64,000 nucleotides of DNA from Agarivorans sp. Toyoura001. Its GTDB lineage: Bacteria; Pseudomonadota; Gammaproteobacteria; Enterobacterales; Celerinatantimonadaceae. This document shows, one piece after another, positions 25,771-38,311 of this stretch. Location of the stretch: the NCBI RefSeq assembly GCF_005405585.1, contig NZ_BJEQ01000006.1:62001-126000 (forward strand), read 5' to 3'. The notes under the pieces are model-generated. The model ran no database searches. It saw nothing but the letters and a program-made list of their open reading frames with translations, and had not been told where the DNA came from. The position numbers were made by a program, and so were the translations under genes. Numbering within the stretch: the first letter of the stretch is position 1; each line of letters begins with the position of its first letter.

Positions 25771-26967
25771 ATGGCTGCCCATCCTTCCTCAAAGGATAAC
25801 TCAGCAAATAGTCTTCGTAAGATCTGGTTTGATCCCAACGTAAGAGCGCTAGTTTTCCAAATTCTCGTTGTTATTGGTGTTATTGGTTTCTTTTTCTACA
25901 TCATCAGTAACGCTCTTTTTAACTTAGAACAACGTGGTATTACGACCGGTTTTGGTTTTATGAACCAAACTGCAGGTTTCGGTATTATTCAGTCATTGGT
26001 CGAATATGACGAAAGCCACACGTTTGGGCGCACTTTTTTAGTTGGCTTGTTAAACACAATTCTAATATCTGTACTGGGTATTATATTTGCCACTATTCTT
26101 GGTTTCATTATGGGCATAGCACGCCTGTCGCAAAACTGGTTGGTTTCTAAAGTTGCCACCGTTTACATTGAAACTCTGCGTAACATTCCTTTACTTTTAC
26201 AAATATTCTTTTGGTACTTTGCGGTACTTAGAGCACTGCCTAGTCCTAAGCAAAGTCTTAGCATTGGTGAAGCGGTGTTTTTGAACGTGCGTGGCCTTTA
26301 CATGCCAGGGCCCATTATGGAGTCGGGCGCTAATATCGTTGTCATTAGTTTTATTTTGGCAATTATTGGCTCTTTTGTTTTAGCCAAGTGGGCTAAAAAG
26401 CGTCAAATGCTTACTGGTCAACCCTTCCCTATTTTTTCTGTTTCTGCAGCAATGATTATCTTGGTGCCTACGGTTGTATTCTTTTTAATGGGCTCGCCAA
26501 TTGGCTTAGAGTACCCAGCATTAAAGGGCTTTAACTTCCGTGGTGGTATGGTAATTATTCCAGAGTTAGCCGCTTTATTAGTCGCTCTTACTTTTTACAC
26601 CGCAGCTTTTATAGCAGAGATTGTTCGATCTGGTATTTTGGCCGTAAGTAAAGGTCAGAGTGAGGCGGCTGAGTCTTTAGGCTTAACCAGAACTCAAGCC
26701 TTAAAGCTGGTGATTATTCCTCAGGCAATGCGGGTGATTATTCCTCCGCTCACCAGCCAATATCTAAACTTAACCAAAAACTCATCGTTAGCTACAGCAA
26801 TTGGTTATCCGGATTTAGTATCAGTATTTATGGGAACAACCTTAAATCAAACAGGTCAAGCGATTGAAGTTATTGCGCTAACCATGGCGGTTTATCTCAC
26901 CATTAGTATTGCTACTTCAATCTTGATGAATATCTACAACAAGAAAATGGCTTTGGTGGAGCGTTAA
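25771..26967 (+). CDS. aapQ: General L-amino acid ABC transporter, permease AapQ
   Basis: AapQ (398 residues) is one of two membrane permeases. About eight spans are visible, with the EAA loop EAAESLGLTRTQALKLVIIPQAMRVIIPP near 290 that contacts the ATPase, and ETLRNIPLLLQIFFWY in the middle, typical of polar amino-acid permeases. The long insertion between spans (about 160 to 260) is characteristic of AapQ/BztB. The stop is followed one base later by aapM. Confidence 0.93.
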   Translation: MAAHPSSKDNSANSLRKIWFDPNVRALVFQILVVIGVIGFFFYIISNALFNLEQRGITTGFGFMNQTAGFGIIQSLVEYDESHTFGRTFLVGLLNTILISVLGIIFATILGFIMGIARLSQNWLVSKVATVYIETLRNIPLLLQIFFWYFAVLRALPSPKQSLSIGEAVFLNVRGLYMPGPIMESGANIVVISFILAIIGSFVLAKWAKKRQMLTGQPFPIFSVSAAMIILVPTVVFFLMGSPIGLEYPALKGFNFRGGMVIIPELAALLVALTFYTAAFIAEIVRSGILAVSKGQSEAAESLGLTRTQALKLVIIPQAMRVIIPPLTSQYLNLTKNSSLATAIGYPDLVSVFMGTTLNQTGQAIEVIALTMAVYLTISIATSILMNIYNKKMALVER

Positions 26968-26968
26968 T

Positions 26969-28060
26969 ATGTCAGTACATCAATTCAAACCTGATCTAGC
27001 GCCACCAAACCTCAGTGTTGGCTTTGTGGGCTGGTTAAAGAAAAATCTGTTTTCTTCTTGGCTTAATAGCCTATTTACCCTTTTCATCTTGTACTTAATT
27101 ATTCCACCTTTAGCCTCGGCTATTCAGTGGGCGTTTTTGCAAGCCGATTGGATTGGGGATAGTCGAGAAGCTTGTACCAGTGACGGCGCATGTTGGGTAT
27201 TTGTCGCAGACCGATTTTCTCAGTTAATCTACGGATTCTACCCTTCTGCTGAGCGCTGGAGAGTTGATTTGGTATTTGTTACCTTCTTGATTCTTATTGC
27301 AGCCTTGGTTTACGAGAAAACACCTCACAAACCTAAAATTGCATTATTCAGCTTGTTTATATACCCAATTATTGTGTTCTTCTTATTGTTAGGTGACTCC
27401 TTCGGTTTACCTAAAGTAGAAACCCATCAATGGGGTGGCTTAATGCTAACGCTAGTATTGGCTATCGTGGGTATTGTTGCAGCTCTTCCAATCGGTATTT
27501 TATTGGCTTTAGGTCGACGCTCTCATATGCCAATAGTACGAAGCTTTTGTACTATCTACATTGAGTTTTGGCGGGCTGTGCCTCTTATTACCGTATTGTT
27601 TATGGCATCGGTTATGTTACCGCTGTTTGTTGGCGCAGAAGTTGATTTCAACAAACTAGCTCGAGCGATGATTGGCATTATTATGTTCCAGTCAGCTTAT
27701 ATGGCAGAGGTAATTCGTGGTGGTTTACAAGCAATTCCTAAAGGTCAGTACGAGGCAGGTGAAGCGCTTAGCTTGAGTTACTGGCAATCTATGGGTTTAA
27801 TTATTCTGCCACAAGCGTTAAAAATTACTATTCCGTCAATCGTTAATACCTTTATAGCCTTGTTTAAGGATACTAGTTTGGTACTGGTAATTGGGTTATT
27901 CGATTTATTGGCTATCGGTCAATCAGCTCTAGCTGACCCGGCTTGGCTTGGTTTTTCTACCGAAATGTATGTATTTATCGCTTTTGTTTTTTGGGTGTTC
28001 TGTTTCAGCATGTCTCGCTATTCGATCCATCTCGAGAAGAAACTACACACAGGACATTAA
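26969..28060 (+). CDS. aapM: General L-amino acid ABC transporter, permease AapM
   Basis: AapM (363 residues) is the second permease and pairs with AapQ. Several N-terminal spans precede the core domain with IEFWRAVPLITVLFMASVMLP and the EAA loop EAGEALSLSYWQSMGLIILPQALKI near 270. A cysteine pair in REACTSDGACW lies in a periplasmic loop. It begins one base after aapQ and is followed 14 bases later by aapP. Confidence 0.93.
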   Translation: MSVHQFKPDLAPPNLSVGFVGWLKKNLFSSWLNSLFTLFILYLIIPPLASAIQWAFLQADWIGDSREACTSDGACWVFVADRFSQLIYGFYPSAERWRVDLVFVTFLILIAALVYEKTPHKPKIALFSLFIYPIIVFFLLLGDSFGLPKVETHQWGGLMLTLVLAIVGIVAALPIGILLALGRRSHMPIVRSFCTIYIEFWRAVPLITVLFMASVMLPLFVGAEVDFNKLARAMIGIIMFQSAYMAEVIRGGLQAIPKGQYEAGEALSLSYWQSMGLIILPQALKITIPSIVNTFIALFKDTSLVLVIGLFDLLAIGQSALADPAWLGFSTEMYVFIAFVFWVFCFSMSRYSIHLEKKLHTGH

Positions 28061-28074
28061 TAAGGAAATTTTAA

Positions 28075-28833
28075 ATGACTTCTAATCAAGCAAGCCCTGA
28101 GGTGGTAATTCAACTTAAGGGAATGAACAAATGGTACGGCGAGTTCCACGTACTTAAAGACTTAGACTTAACGGTAGCCAAAGGCGAAAAAATTGTTATC
28201 TGTGGCCCATCGGGCTCCGGCAAGTCAACAATGATTCGTTGTATTAACCGCCTAGAAGAACATCAAAAAGGCGACATAATTGTAAACGGTACTGAATTAC
28301 AAAGTGATTTAAAAAGTATTGAATTAGTGCGAAGTGACGTAGGTATGTGTTTTCAACACTTCAACTTATTTCCACATCTCACGGTATTGCAAAACTGTTG
28401 TTTAGCGCCAATTTGGGTTAAAAAAATCCCCAAAGCAGAGGCCGAAGCAACTGCGATGAAATACTTAGAGCGAGTTAAAATTCCAGAACAAGCTGACAAG
28501 TACCCAGGTCAACTCTCTGGTGGTCAACAGCAGCGTGTAGCGATTGCTCGCAGTTTATGTATGAACCCATCTATCATGTTGTTTGATGAGCCAACTTCTG
28601 CTCTTGATCCTGAAATGGTAAGAGAAGTGTTAGATGTAATGGTGGAGTTAGCGAATGAAGGGATGACCATGCTTTGTGTAACCCACGAAATGGGCTTTGC
28701 TAAGCAGGTTGCAGATCGGGTTATCTTTATGGACAGAGGGGAAATTATTGAAGAGAACGAACCGGTTCAGTTCTTTGAGAACCCAAAATCTGATCGTACT
28801 AAACTATTCTTAAGCCAGATCTTAAATCACTAG
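28075..28833 (+). CDS. aapP: General L-amino acid ABC transporter, ATPase AapP
   Basis: AapP (252 residues) hydrolyses ATP to drive amino-acid import. Walker A is GPSGSGKST near 44, the signature [15 protein letters not shown] near 148, Walker [14 protein letters not shown] near 170, and the switch His lies in VTHEMGF near 206. The ATG follows AAGGAAATTTTAA. A terminator follows the gene. Confidence 0.95.
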   Translation: MTSNQASPEVVIQLKGMNKWYGEFHVLKDLDLTVAKGEKIVICGPSGSGKSTMIRCINRLEEHQKGDIIVNGTELQSDLKSIELVRSDVGMCFQHFNLFPHLTVLQNCCLAPIWVKKIPKAEAEATAMKYLERVKIPEQADKYPGQLSGGQQQRVAIARSLCMNPSIMLFDEPTSALDPEMVREVLDVMVELANEGMTMLCVTHEMGFAKQVADRVIFMDRGEIIEENEPVQFFENPKSDRTKLFLSQILNH

Positions 28834-28852
28834 TTAGTAAACAGATAAAAAG

Positions 28853-28879
28853 AAAGGAAGCCAATTGGCTTCCTTTTTT
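28853..28879. terminator. Terminator between aapP and ihfA
   Basis: AAAGGAAGCC pairs with GGCTTCCTTT around AATT, followed by six T on the plus strand. The A-rich left flank also gives a T-run on the minus strand, so it can serve both convergent operons. Confidence 0.8.
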
Positions 28880-28891
28880 ATTAACTGAACA

Positions 28892-29185
28892 TTATTTTGG
28901 TTCGGCGTTCTCTACCCTACTCTTGAGCTTTTGCCCAGGACGAAAGGTGACTACTCGACGCGCAGAGATGGGGATATCTTCACCAGTTTTCGGGTTACGA
29001 CCAGGGCGTTGATTTTTCTCCCTTAGATCAAAGTTTCCAAAACCTGAAATTTTGACTTGCTCCCCACTTTCCAAAGCCACCCGTATTTCTTCAAAAAACG
29101 CTTCTACAACTTCTTTAGACTCTCTTTTGCTAAAGCCTAAGTTTTCAAATAAATTTTCTGCCAGGTCAGCTTTAGTTAATGCCAT
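28892..29185 (-). CDS. ihfA: Integration host factor subunit alpha
   Basis: IhfA (97 residues) forms the IHF heterodimer that bends DNA. The sequence [17 protein letters not shown], the beta-arm [20 protein letters not shown] and the Pro-containing tip are typical. IHF is often needed to loop DNA between NifA sites and sigma-54 promoters, so it is relevant to the nif cluster in this window (inference). It follows pheT by 2 bases, the usual pheST-ihfA operon. Confidence 0.97.
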   Translation of the reverse strand: MALTKADLAENLFENLGFSKRESKEVVEAFFEEIRVALESGEQVKISGFGNFDLREKNQRPGRNPKTGEDIPISARRVVTFRPGQKLKSRVENAEPK

Positions 29186-29187
29186 AA

Positions 29188-31575
29188 CTAGTCCCTCAAG
29201 GATGCGTCAAACTCTGAACGTAACGCCTCTACAATGGTATCAACTGTAGCGGCAATCTCTTTTTCTTCAAGGGTTCGGCTTTGTTCTTGCAGCGTTAAGC
29301 TAATCGCAATACTTTGCATATCGTCTGCAATGCCTTTCCCTTTGTATACATCGAATAAGTTTACGCCAACTAATTGATTTCCGCCAACTTTCTTAATGCA
29401 ATTTAATAAATCTCCTGCATTAACTTGTTCTGATACTAATAAAGCAAGGTCGCGTCGGTTAGCTGGGAACTTAGAAACAGGCTTAGCATCTGGTAAGTTA
29501 CGTTGGGTAACCGCTGCAAGTTCTAGCTCAAATACAAATACTTTACCACTTAAGCCAAAGGCTTTTAGATGTTGTGGATGCAATGCACCTACATACCCAA
29601 CATGTATACCATGACGCAATATGCTTGCAGATTGGCCAGGATGTAATGCAGGAATATTTGCAGCTTCAAAGCTAAATGAATCAGCATCAGTGGTTTGTTG
29701 AATTAACGCTTCAACATCACCTTTGATATCAAAGAAATCTAATTCTCGCTCTGTGCTATTCCAAGCTTCTTGATTCGCTGTGCCACTAATCACGCCAGCC
29801 AACATTGCTGTTTGGCTTACATTGTTTTCAGCGTTTGTATCAGGAAAAAACCGTAAACCCGACTCAAATACACGAACCCGAGCTTGTTGGCGTTTTTGGT
29901 TGTAAGACACGGTATCTAACAAGCCAGTCCACAAACTTAAACGCATTGCCGACATTTCCACAGAAATTGGGTGCGGTAAAATCATAGCATCTTGTTGTGG
30001 GTGCAATAGTTGCTGGCGTTTAGGGTCAACAAAACTGTAAGTAACCGCTTCTTGATAACCACGACCACACAACAACTGGCGCAACTTGCTTGCTGGTAAC
30101 TCAACTTCTTTGTGTTGACCCATTTTTAAAGATGCCACAGGCGAAACATTTGGAATGTTGTTATATCCGAAAATTCGCGCAACCTCTTCAATTAGGTCTT
30201 CTTCAATCGCCATATCAAAACGGTAACTCGGTGCAGTTGCCTGCCAGCCTTGTTCCGTTTCGGTAACAGTCATACCTAAACGAGTAAGGATTTCGCTAAC
30301 TTGATCTTTGGCAAACGAGTAACCAATCACTTTTTCTAAACGCGCATGGCGCAAAGTAATGGTTGCCGCTTGTGGGAGCTTAGCTTCATCACCAGACTCA
30401 ACAATTGGGCCTACCTCGCCACCACAAATCTCGACCAATAACTGTGTAGCGCGTTCCATTGCTTGAGTTTGCAATTGGAAATCGACCCCACGTTCGTAAC
30501 GGTGAGATGAGTCAGTGTGTAAACCATATTGTCGGGCACGACCAGTAATAGCTAGTTTGCTAAAGAACGCACACTCCAAAAAGATGTCGCTGCTACTTTC
30601 AGTAACACCGGTTTTCTCACCACCAAAGATACCTGCCATTGCAATTGGACCGCTCTGGTCACAAATAGTAAGAGTATTATCTTTTAACTCAACTTCGTTA
30701 CCATCTAGTAATACCAGCTTTTCGCCGTTATTTGCTAAACGCACATCAACTGAACCGTTTAGCTTTGCAAGATCAAAAGCATGCATTGGTTGACCTTGCT
30801 CTACCAGTACATAGTTAGTCACATCTACTACTGGATCGATAGATCGAATCCCACTGCGGCGCAAACGTTCTTGCATCCAAAGAGGTGTTGTTGCTTTTAC
30901 ATCGACACCTTTTATCACGCGTCCCAAGTAACGTGGACATTGCTCTGTCGCTTCAACGTTCACCGTAAACGTATCTTCAATACTTACTACAGTGTTTTGC
31001 CATTGTGGCTCTGCAACGTCCATTTGATTTAGCACACCTACTTCGCGAGCCAAACCACGAAGGCTTAAACAATCGGCACGGTTGGGTGTTAAATCAACTT
31101 CAATAGTTACGTCACCTAACTGTAGGTAATCACGCAAATCAGTACCAATTGGCGCGTCACTTGGAAGCTCCATAATACCGTCGGACTCATCACTGATGCC
31201 TAGTTCACTGTAGGCACAAAGCATACCGTGAGAAGGTTGACCTCGCAGTTTCGCTTTTTTTATTTTGAAATCGCCGGGTAATACTGCGCCAACTTGAGCT
31301 ACCGCTACTTTTAAGCCTTGGCGGCAATTTGGGGCACCACAAACAATGTCTAATAGCTCGTCGCCACCAACATTGATTTTGGTTACGCGTAATTTGTCAG
31401 CATCAGGATGTTGACCACACTCAACCACTTCACCAATAACAACGCCGTTAAAACTAGACGCTACCGCTTCAATGCCGTCAACTTCTAGGCCAGCCATGGT
31501 GATTTGCTCAGACAACTCATCGCGTGAAATGCTAGGGTTAACCCATTCTCTTAGCCATGATTCACTAAATTTCAT
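29188..31575 (-). CDS. pheT: Phenylalanyl-tRNA synthetase beta subunit
   Basis: PheT (795 residues) is the large subunit of the alpha2-beta2 enzyme that charges tRNA-Phe. It starts [21 protein letters not shown], has an N-terminal tRNA-binding domain ([19 protein letters not shown]), B3/B4 editing and B5 domains ([18 protein letters not shown]) and a C-terminal anticodon-binding domain ([15 protein letters not shown]). Length is normal. It is downstream of pheS and upstream of ihfA. Confidence 0.97.
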   Translation of the reverse strand: MKFSESWLREWVNPSISRDELSEQITMAGLEVDGIEAVASSFNGVVIGEVVECGQHPDADKLRVTKINVGGDELLDIVCGAPNCRQGLKVAVAQVGAVLPGDFKIKKAKLRGQPSHGMLCAYSELGISDESDGIMELPSDAPIGTDLRDYLQLGDVTIEVDLTPNRADCLSLRGLAREVGVLNQMDVAEPQWQNTVVSIEDTFTVNVEATEQCPRYLGRVIKGVDVKATTPLWMQERLRRSGIRSIDPVVDVTNYVLVEQGQPMHAFDLAKLNGSVDVRLANNGEKLVLLDGNEVELKDNTLTICDQSGPIAMAGIFGGEKTGVTESSSDIFLECAFFSKLAITGRARQYGLHTDSSHRYERGVDFQLQTQAMERATQLLVEICGGEVGPIVESGDEAKLPQAATITLRHARLEKVIGYSFAKDQVSEILTRLGMTVTETEQGWQATAPSYRFDMAIEEDLIEEVARIFGYNNIPNVSPVASLKMGQHKEVELPASKLRQLLCGRGYQEAVTYSFVDPKRQQLLHPQQDAMILPHPISVEMSAMRLSLWTGLLDTVSYNQKRQQARVRVFESGLRFFPDTNAENNVSQTAMLAGVISGTANQEAWNSTERELDFFDIKGDVEALIQQTTDADSFSFEAANIPALHPGQSASILRHGIHVGYVGALHPQHLKAFGLSGKVFVFELELAAVTQRNLPDAKPVSKFPANRRDLALLVSEQVNAGDLLNCIKKVGGNQLVGVNLFDVYKGKGIADDMQSIAISLTLQEQSRTLEEKEIAATVDTIVEALRSEFDASLRD

Positions 31576-31587
31576 GTTAACTAACCC

Positions 31588-32725
<1,138 letters not shown>

Positions 32726-32746
32726 CTTTTACAAACTTGATAAAAC

Positions 32747-33112
<366 letters not shown>

Positions 33113-33118
33113 CTAAAC

Positions 33119-33316
33119 TTATGCGTACGGCAACATGCGAACAATTGATGCGATATCAGACGCAGCAATCATACCCTTCGGACGAAGGTGACGTTTTACC
33201 TTAGTACGGCGCTTAGTCAGGATGTGACGAAGACCAGCTTGTTTGTATTTAAAACCACCAGAAGCAGTTTTTCTAAAGCGCTTAGCAGCGCCTTTGTTCG
33301 ATTTCATTTTTGGCAT
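33119..33316 (-). CDS. rpmI: 50S ribosomal protein L35
   Basis: L35 (65 residues) is a small basic 50S protein. [17 protein letters not shown] and [18 protein letters not shown] are signatures. It sits between infC and rplT; in E. coli its translation is coupled to L20 control. Confidence 0.98.
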   Translation of the reverse strand: MPKMKSNKGAAKRFRKTASGGFKYKQAGLRHILTKRRTKVKRHLRPKGMIAASDIASIVRMLPYA

Positions 33317-33366
33317 TTACATGCACTCCGCATTGCGAGATTAACAACATATAACTAAAGGCGAAC

Positions 33367-33397
33367 AAAAACAGCTTACTGGTTAAAGTAAGCTGTT
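33367..33397 (-). terminator. Hairpin with T-run between infC and rpmI
   Basis: On the minus strand AACAGCTTAC pairs with GTAAGCTGTT around an 8-base loop and ends in five T. It may be a partial terminator or part of the L20-dependent control that acts at this junction in E. coli. Confidence 0.6.
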
Positions 33398-33416
33398 TGT
33401 TACTTGGATGCCTTAG

Positions 33417-33959
33417 TTACTTCTTTTTAGGGCCTAACACCATCACAGCTTGGCGACCTTCCATTTTTGGAAAAGCTTCCACAACTGCTAGTTCTTCTAA
33501 ATCGCCTTTAATGCGGTTTAGTAGATCAAAGCCTAAGCTTTGGTGTGCCATTTCACGACCACGGAAACGTAGCGTTACTTTAGCTTTATTACCCTCTTCT
33601 AGAAAACGAACCAGGTTGCGTAGTTTTACCTGATAGTCGCCTTCGTCAGTTCCAGGTCGGAATTTTATTTCCTTAACCTGAATCTGTTTTTGCTTCTTCT
33701 TCTGTTCTTTTACAGATTTACTCTTTTCGTAAATGAACTTACCGTAGTCCATGACCCGACAAACAGGTGGTTCAGCATTAGGACTAATTTCTACTAGATC
33801 TACACCAGACTCGCCGGCTATATCTAGCGCTTCATTCAAGCTAACAATGCCTAGGGCTTCGCCGTCTATGCCTGTAAGGCGTAATTCTTGAGCTTGAATT
33901 TCTTCATTTATCTTATGTGCTCTTGCAGCTTGTTGCTGACCACGTCTTCCGGTTTTTAT
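33417..33959 (-). CDS. infC: Translation initiation factor IF-3 with a rare start codon
   Basis: IF-3 (180 residues) binds the 30S subunit and rejects non-AUG starts. The first ATG in frame (33839) would lose 40 conserved residues. Upstream codons read [20 protein letters not shown] in frame, matching the E. coli N-terminus that follows its AUU start. The aligned start here is ATA at 33959, with ATT one codon earlier at 33962; both follow a TGAGGT ribosome site. IF-3 represses its own mRNA through such poor start codons. The gene begins directly after the thrS stop. Confidence 0.93.
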   Translation of the reverse strand: MKTGRRGQQQAARAHKINEEIQAQELRLTGIDGEALGIVSLNEALDIAGESGVDLVEISPNAEPPVCRVMDYGKFIYEKSKSVKEQKKKQKQIQVKEIKFRPGTDEGDYQVKLRNLVRFLEEGNKAKVTLRFRGREMAHQSLGFDLLNRIKGDLEELAVVEAFPKMEGRQAVMVLGPKKK

Positions 33960-33962
33960 AAT

Positions 33963-35888
33963 TTATACCTCAATACAATTATTGTCACGATTGGCGATTT
34001 CTTGTTTAATTTGCTCTACAAACTTATCAACAGCAAATTTACCTAGATCATCACCCTTACGAGTTCTAACCGCAACCTCATTACTTTCGACTTCTTTATC
34101 GCCGACAACCAGTAAGTAAGGAATACGCTTTAGAGTATGTTCGCGGATTTTAAAGCCTATCTTCTCATTTCTCAAGTCCGCAATGGCTCTAATGCCCTGT
34201 TTATTTAATTTTTTTACTACTTGATGGACAAAATCGGCCTGTTTATCGGTAATATTCATCACAACCACTTGGCGAGGTGCTAACCAAGTTGGGAAAAAGC
34301 CTGAGTATTCTTCAGTCAAAATACCGATGAATCGCTCTAATGAACCCAAAATTGCGCGGTGAATCATTACCGGAACGTGGCGTTCGTTATCTTCGCCAAC
34401 GAAAGAGGCAGATAAACGACCAGGCATAGAGAAATCTAATTGAACCGTTCCACATTGCCATGCTCTATCTAAGCAGTCGTGCAAAGTGAATTCAATTTTA
34501 GGTCCGTAGAAAGCCCCTTCGCCAGGTAAGTAAGAAAACTCAATACCTTTAGACGTTAGCGCATCGGCTAAGGCTTTTTCAGATTTATCCCACGTTTCAT
34601 CATCCCCTACTCGCTGTTCTGGGCGAGTAGACAGTTTTACTTCGATTTCTTCAAAACCAAAAGTCTTATATGTTTCGTATACCATGTCGATACACGACGC
34701 GACTTCGTCTTGGATTTGATTTTCAGTACAGAAGATATGCGCATCATCTTGGGTAAAGCCACGTACTCGCATCAAACCGTGTAAAGAGCCTGATGGTTCG
34801 TTACGGTGACAAGAGCCAAACTCGGCCATACGTAACGGTAAGTCGCGGTACGATTTCAAACCTTGATTAAAGATTTGGATGTGACCCGGACAGTTCATCG
34901 GTTTAACTGCATACTCACGGCTTTCTGATTGAGTGGTAAACATGCCGTCGGCATATTTGTCCCAGTGGCCAGATTTCTCCCATAAGCTGCGATCCATAAT
35001 CTGCGGCGCTTTTACTTCTTGGTATTCGTACTTAGTAAGTTGTTCGCGCACGTAGGTTTCTAGTTGGCGGAAAATAGTCCAACCAGAATCATGCCAGAAC
35101 ACCATTCCCGGTGCTTCTTCTTGCATGTGGTAAAGATCTAATTGTTTACCAATTTTACGGTGATCACGCTTTGCTGCTTCTTCTAAACGTTTTAAATAAG
35201 CCGCAAGTTGCTTTTTGTCTGCCCACGCAGTGCCGTATACACGTTGTAGCATTTTGTTTTTGCTATCACCACGCCAGTATGCACCAGCCACTTTCATTAA
35301 CTTAAAGTGGTGACAGAATTTCATGTTAGGTACGTGCGGACCACGACACATATCAATGTATTCTTCGTGGTGGTACAAGCCTGGCGTTGCACTTGCGTCA
35401 ATGCCTTCAATAATTTCTAGCTTGTAAGGTTCTTCACGTTGTTCAAAAACCGTTTTAGCTTCAGCTAAAGGCACCGTTTTTTTAATCACATCGTAATTGG
35501 TCTTAGCCAGTGCTTTCATTTTCTTCTCAAGATTGTCGATGTCTTCTTGAGTTAGTGAATGCTCTAAATCGATGTCGTAATAAAAGCCGTTATCAATGGT
35601 AGGGCCAATTGCCATTTTAGTTTCAGGCCACATTTGCTTAATAGCGTGGCCTAATAAATGCGCACAAGAGTGACGAATGATTTCTAAACCATCTTCATCT
35701 TTTGCTGTGATAATCGCTACTTGAGCGTCATCAGTAATGAGTTCACATGCATCAACTCGCTCGCCGTTTACACGGCCGGCTATGCAGGCTTTAGCTAAAC
35801 CTGGGCCGATGTCAGCGGCGATATCCATGGTTGATACTGGGTTTTCGAATTGACGTTGGCTACCGTCAGGAAGAGTAATAACTGGCAT
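33963..35888 (-). CDS. thrS: Threonyl-tRNA synthetase
   Basis: ThrRS (641 residues) charges tRNA-Thr. It has the TGS domain at the start ([19 protein letters not shown]), the editing domain with [15 protein letters not shown] (zinc-type HxxxH near 73), the class II core with [14 protein letters not shown] and [14 protein letters not shown], and the C-terminal anticodon-binding domain. Its stop is followed at once by the infC start, as in enterics. Confidence 0.98.
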   Translation of the reverse strand: MPVITLPDGSQRQFENPVSTMDIAADIGPGLAKACIAGRVNGERVDACELITDDAQVAIITAKDEDGLEIIRHSCAHLLGHAIKQMWPETKMAIGPTIDNGFYYDIDLEHSLTQEDIDNLEKKMKALAKTNYDVIKKTVPLAEAKTVFEQREEPYKLEIIEGIDASATPGLYHHEEYIDMCRGPHVPNMKFCHHFKLMKVAGAYWRGDSKNKMLQRVYGTAWADKKQLAAYLKRLEEAAKRDHRKIGKQLDLYHMQEEAPGMVFWHDSGWTIFRQLETYVREQLTKYEYQEVKAPQIMDRSLWEKSGHWDKYADGMFTTQSESREYAVKPMNCPGHIQIFNQGLKSYRDLPLRMAEFGSCHRNEPSGSLHGLMRVRGFTQDDAHIFCTENQIQDEVASCIDMVYETYKTFGFEEIEVKLSTRPEQRVGDDETWDKSEKALADALTSKGIEFSYLPGEGAFYGPKIEFTLHDCLDRAWQCGTVQLDFSMPGRLSASFVGEDNERHVPVMIHRAILGSLERFIGILTEEYSGFFPTWLAPRQVVVMNITDKQADFVHQVVKKLNKQGIRAIADLRNEKIGFKIREHTLKRIPYLLVVGDKEVESNEVAVRTRKGDDLGKFAVDKFVEQIKQEIANRDNNCIEV

Positions 35889-36094
35889 ATTTATCCTTGC
35901 ACATACAGTGGTGATGCCTACGCAACATCACATGATTTAGTCGATAAAATTGAGTACCTAAGGCACTTAAAAGAGCGGCAATATTAAAGGTCTGAACAAA
36001 TAACTTCAATAGCTTATGCTTTATTGATTAGAAGACTCGTCGAACCAAGGAATTTGAACCATAATTAAACGGTGGACATATTGGAGTAGTTGTT

Positions 36095-36298
36095 ATGAAA
36101 AACTATGTCGAAAAAATGATTTCTTGCCCTACCTGTGGCCACCATACCCCGCTAATTATGGATGCGAGTAATGGAGACCAAGACTTCTACGAAGATTGCC
36201 GTGTTTGTTGTAACCCCATTCATTGTCGCCTACATATAGACGAGAGCAACGACAAGCTATTGGCTTACGTAGATGCAGATGACGAGCAATTCTTTTAG
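36095..36298 (+). CDS. CPXCG-motif cysteine-rich small protein
   Basis: A 67-residue protein with CPTCGHHTPLIMDASNGDQDFYEDCRVCCNPI, the paired cysteine motifs of the CPXCG family, which probably bind zinc. The acidic C-terminus (DADDEQFF) is typical. The role is unknown across the family. The ATG follows TTGGAGTAGTT. Its stop overlaps the convergent ribE stop. Confidence 0.88.
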   Translation: MKNYVEKMISCPTCGHHTPLIMDASNGDQDFYEDCRVCCNPIHCRLHIDESNDKLLAYVDADDEQFF

Positions 36299-36915
36299 CT
36301 AAGCCAGCGTTTTAAATCTCCAGCTTTTGCGAGTTGTTTAATGGTATCTATGGCAGTTTGCGTTGAACTGTCTATTTCTATGTTCACTAAATCTTTAACC
36401 GCTTTATCACCCAAAGTAGTGACTCGCAGCGTTTCTGGAATAATGTGCAACCAAAATCCTTGGTCGCTTAACTTGCCTACCGTTAAACTTGCACCATCTA
36501 TGCAGATAAACCCTTTATAAATCACGTAGTCTTTCCATTCGTTAGCTAACGAAAGATGAATTGCTAAGTTATTCTCTGAGTACTGCATGTCTAATATGGT
36601 GGCGGTGGTATGAATATGCCCCGACACTAGGTGGCCACCGATTTCGTCACCTACCTTGGCAGCACGTTCAATATTTACTAAATCCCCTTCTTTAATAAGG
36701 TCTAAGTTTGTTAGACTTAGCGTTTCTTGTATCAAGTCGAATTGAACGCCTTGTTCGCTAATGCTGACTGCGGTTAAACAGGTCCCGTTTATCGCAACAC
36801 TAGCGCCTATGTTTAAGCCTTCGATATCCACTAAATCGACCCAGAGCTTCATTAAGCCTGGCGCTCGTTCGACTTTGACAACTTTTCTTTTACTTTGAAC
36901 TATTCCGGTGAACAT
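36295..36915 (-). CDS. ribE: Riboflavin synthase alpha subunit
   Basis: Riboflavin synthase (206 residues) dismutates two 6,7-dimethyl-8-ribityllumazine molecules to riboflavin. It has two similar barrels; the start MFTGIVQ is invariant in the family and fixes the ATG at 36915. LVSGHIHTTATIL and CIDGASLTVGK are the second-barrel motifs. The start codon overlaps that of the divergent MATE gene, so there is no intergenic DNA between them. Confidence 0.95.
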   Translation of the reverse strand: MFTGIVQSKRKVVKVERAPGLMKLWVDLVDIEGLNIGASVAINGTCLTAVSISEQGVQFDLIQETLSLTNLDLIKEGDLVNIERAAKVGDEIGGHLVSGHIHTTATILDMQYSENNLAIHLSLANEWKDYVIYKGFICIDGASLTVGKLSDQGFWLHIIPETLRVTTLGDKAVKDLVNIEIDSSTQTAIDTIKQLAKAGDLKRWLS

Positions 36916-38311
36916 GAAGTATTTTTTCCTGGGTTTTAAACAACGTTTTTCAAAAGAGTGTTTTGCCATTTTACGTTTGGCAGGGCCTATTGTCGTGGCT
37001 CAACTTACCATAACTGGAATGAGTTTTGTTGACACAATTATGGCTGGCTCGGTAAGCCCTACTGATTTAGCCGCTGTTGCAGTTGCTGCCAGTTTTTTTA
37101 ACCCCATCATTTTGTTATTACAAGGCATATTGATGGCGGTTACACCATTGGTGGCTTATCAAATAGGCGCTAAACAAGCGTTTAAAGGCGGAAACATTTT
37201 TCGCCAAGCCTTATTTATTTCTTTAATACTCGCCGCTACTGCTTGGGTGATCTTGTGGTTTGCACCAAACGTTTTCAATGTGATGGATGTAGAACCGCAA
37301 TTGGTGGGTTTAACCAAACAATATTTGTTTTTTGTTAGCTTTGGCTTGCCAGCTTTTGCCTTGTATCAGGTATTACGCGGTGTCAACGAGGCGTGTTCAA
37401 ATATTAAAGCCATTATGCTCATCGGTATTGCTGGCTTGGCCTTAAATATTCCCATTAATTATGTGTTTATTAATGGTTTGCTTGGCATGCCAAAACTAGG
37501 TGGCGCTGGCTGTGGTGTTGCAACCGCAATGGTGAATTGGTTTATGGCCATTGCTATGCTTATTTACGCCAAGCGAAGTACAACTTTGCTGCCGTTAAAA
37601 TTGTTTGAGCAGGGTTCTGGTATTGATTGGGCAATTATCTCGCGAATATTCAAACTTGGCTTACCAATTGGTGGCGCTATATTCTTTGAGGTGACCTTGT
37701 TTTCGATGATTGCTCTGTTGCTATCTCCGCTTGGTGCCGACATTGTTGCAGCACACCAAATCGCCCTAAACTTTACCTCTATGGTGTTTATGTTGCCCTT
37801 AAGCATTGGCATTGCCTTAACTATACGAGTGGGTAATTACATGGGCGAAAAGTCGTTAGATAAAGCACAAATCAGTGCCTACAGCGGAGTTATTTTGTCT
37901 ATTATCGCTACGTTGTTTATTGCCACAGCTACGGTGTTATTTCGTCATGACATTATTAGTTGGTATACCAATAACACCGCTGTTGCTGCTATTGCTGCTC
38001 CTTTATTTTTGCTAGCGGCAACTTATCAGTTGTCCGATTCATTACAGGTATGCTGTGCTGGCGCGCTGCGGGGTTACCAAGATACCCGTTTCATCTTAAT
38101 AGTTACGCTGATTAGCTTTTGGCCAATAGGCTTAGGTGTAGGTTCTATACTTACTTTTACCGACTACCTTACAAGCGAGCCAATGGGTGTGATAGGTTTT
38201 TGGATAGCAATAGTACTCGCGTTAACCGCCTGCGCGATTGGCTTGTTCTCAAGGCTAGTGTGGGCCACTAACAATCCGCACAAGCTGCACTTAATCAATA
38301 AGGAATCATGA
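36914..38311 (+). CDS. MATE family multidrug/sodium antiporter (NorM/MdtK-like)
   Basis: A 465-residue pump with twelve spans of the NorM type. LRLAGPIVVAQLTITGMSFVDTIMAG marks the first repeat and FKLGLPIGGAIFFEVTLFSMIALLL the second, around residue 245. Such proteins export cationic drugs with Na+ or H+. The only possible starts are ATG 36914 and GTG 36908, and both lie inside the divergent ribE start region. E. coli has the same divergent ribE-mdtK pair but with a gap. It overlaps the next gene by ATGA. Confidence 0.9.
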   Translation: MKYFFLGFKQRFSKECFAILRLAGPIVVAQLTITGMSFVDTIMAGSVSPTDLAAVAVAASFFNPIILLLQGILMAVTPLVAYQIGAKQAFKGGNIFRQALFISLILAATAWVILWFAPNVFNVMDVEPQLVGLTKQYLFFVSFGLPAFALYQVLRGVNEACSNIKAIMLIGIAGLALNIPINYVFINGLLGMPKLGGAGCGVATAMVNWFMAIAMLIYAKRSTTLLPLKLFEQGSGIDWAIISRIFKLGLPIGGAIFFEVTLFSMIALLLSPLGADIVAAHQIALNFTSMVFMLPLSIGIALTIRVGNYMGEKSLDKAQISAYSGVILSIIATLFIATATVLFRHDIISWYTNNTAVAAIAAPLFLLAATYQLSDSLQVCCAGALRGYQDTRFILIVTLISFWPIGLGVGSILTFTDYLTSEPMGVIGFWIAIVLALTACAIGLFSRLVWATNNPHKLHLINKES

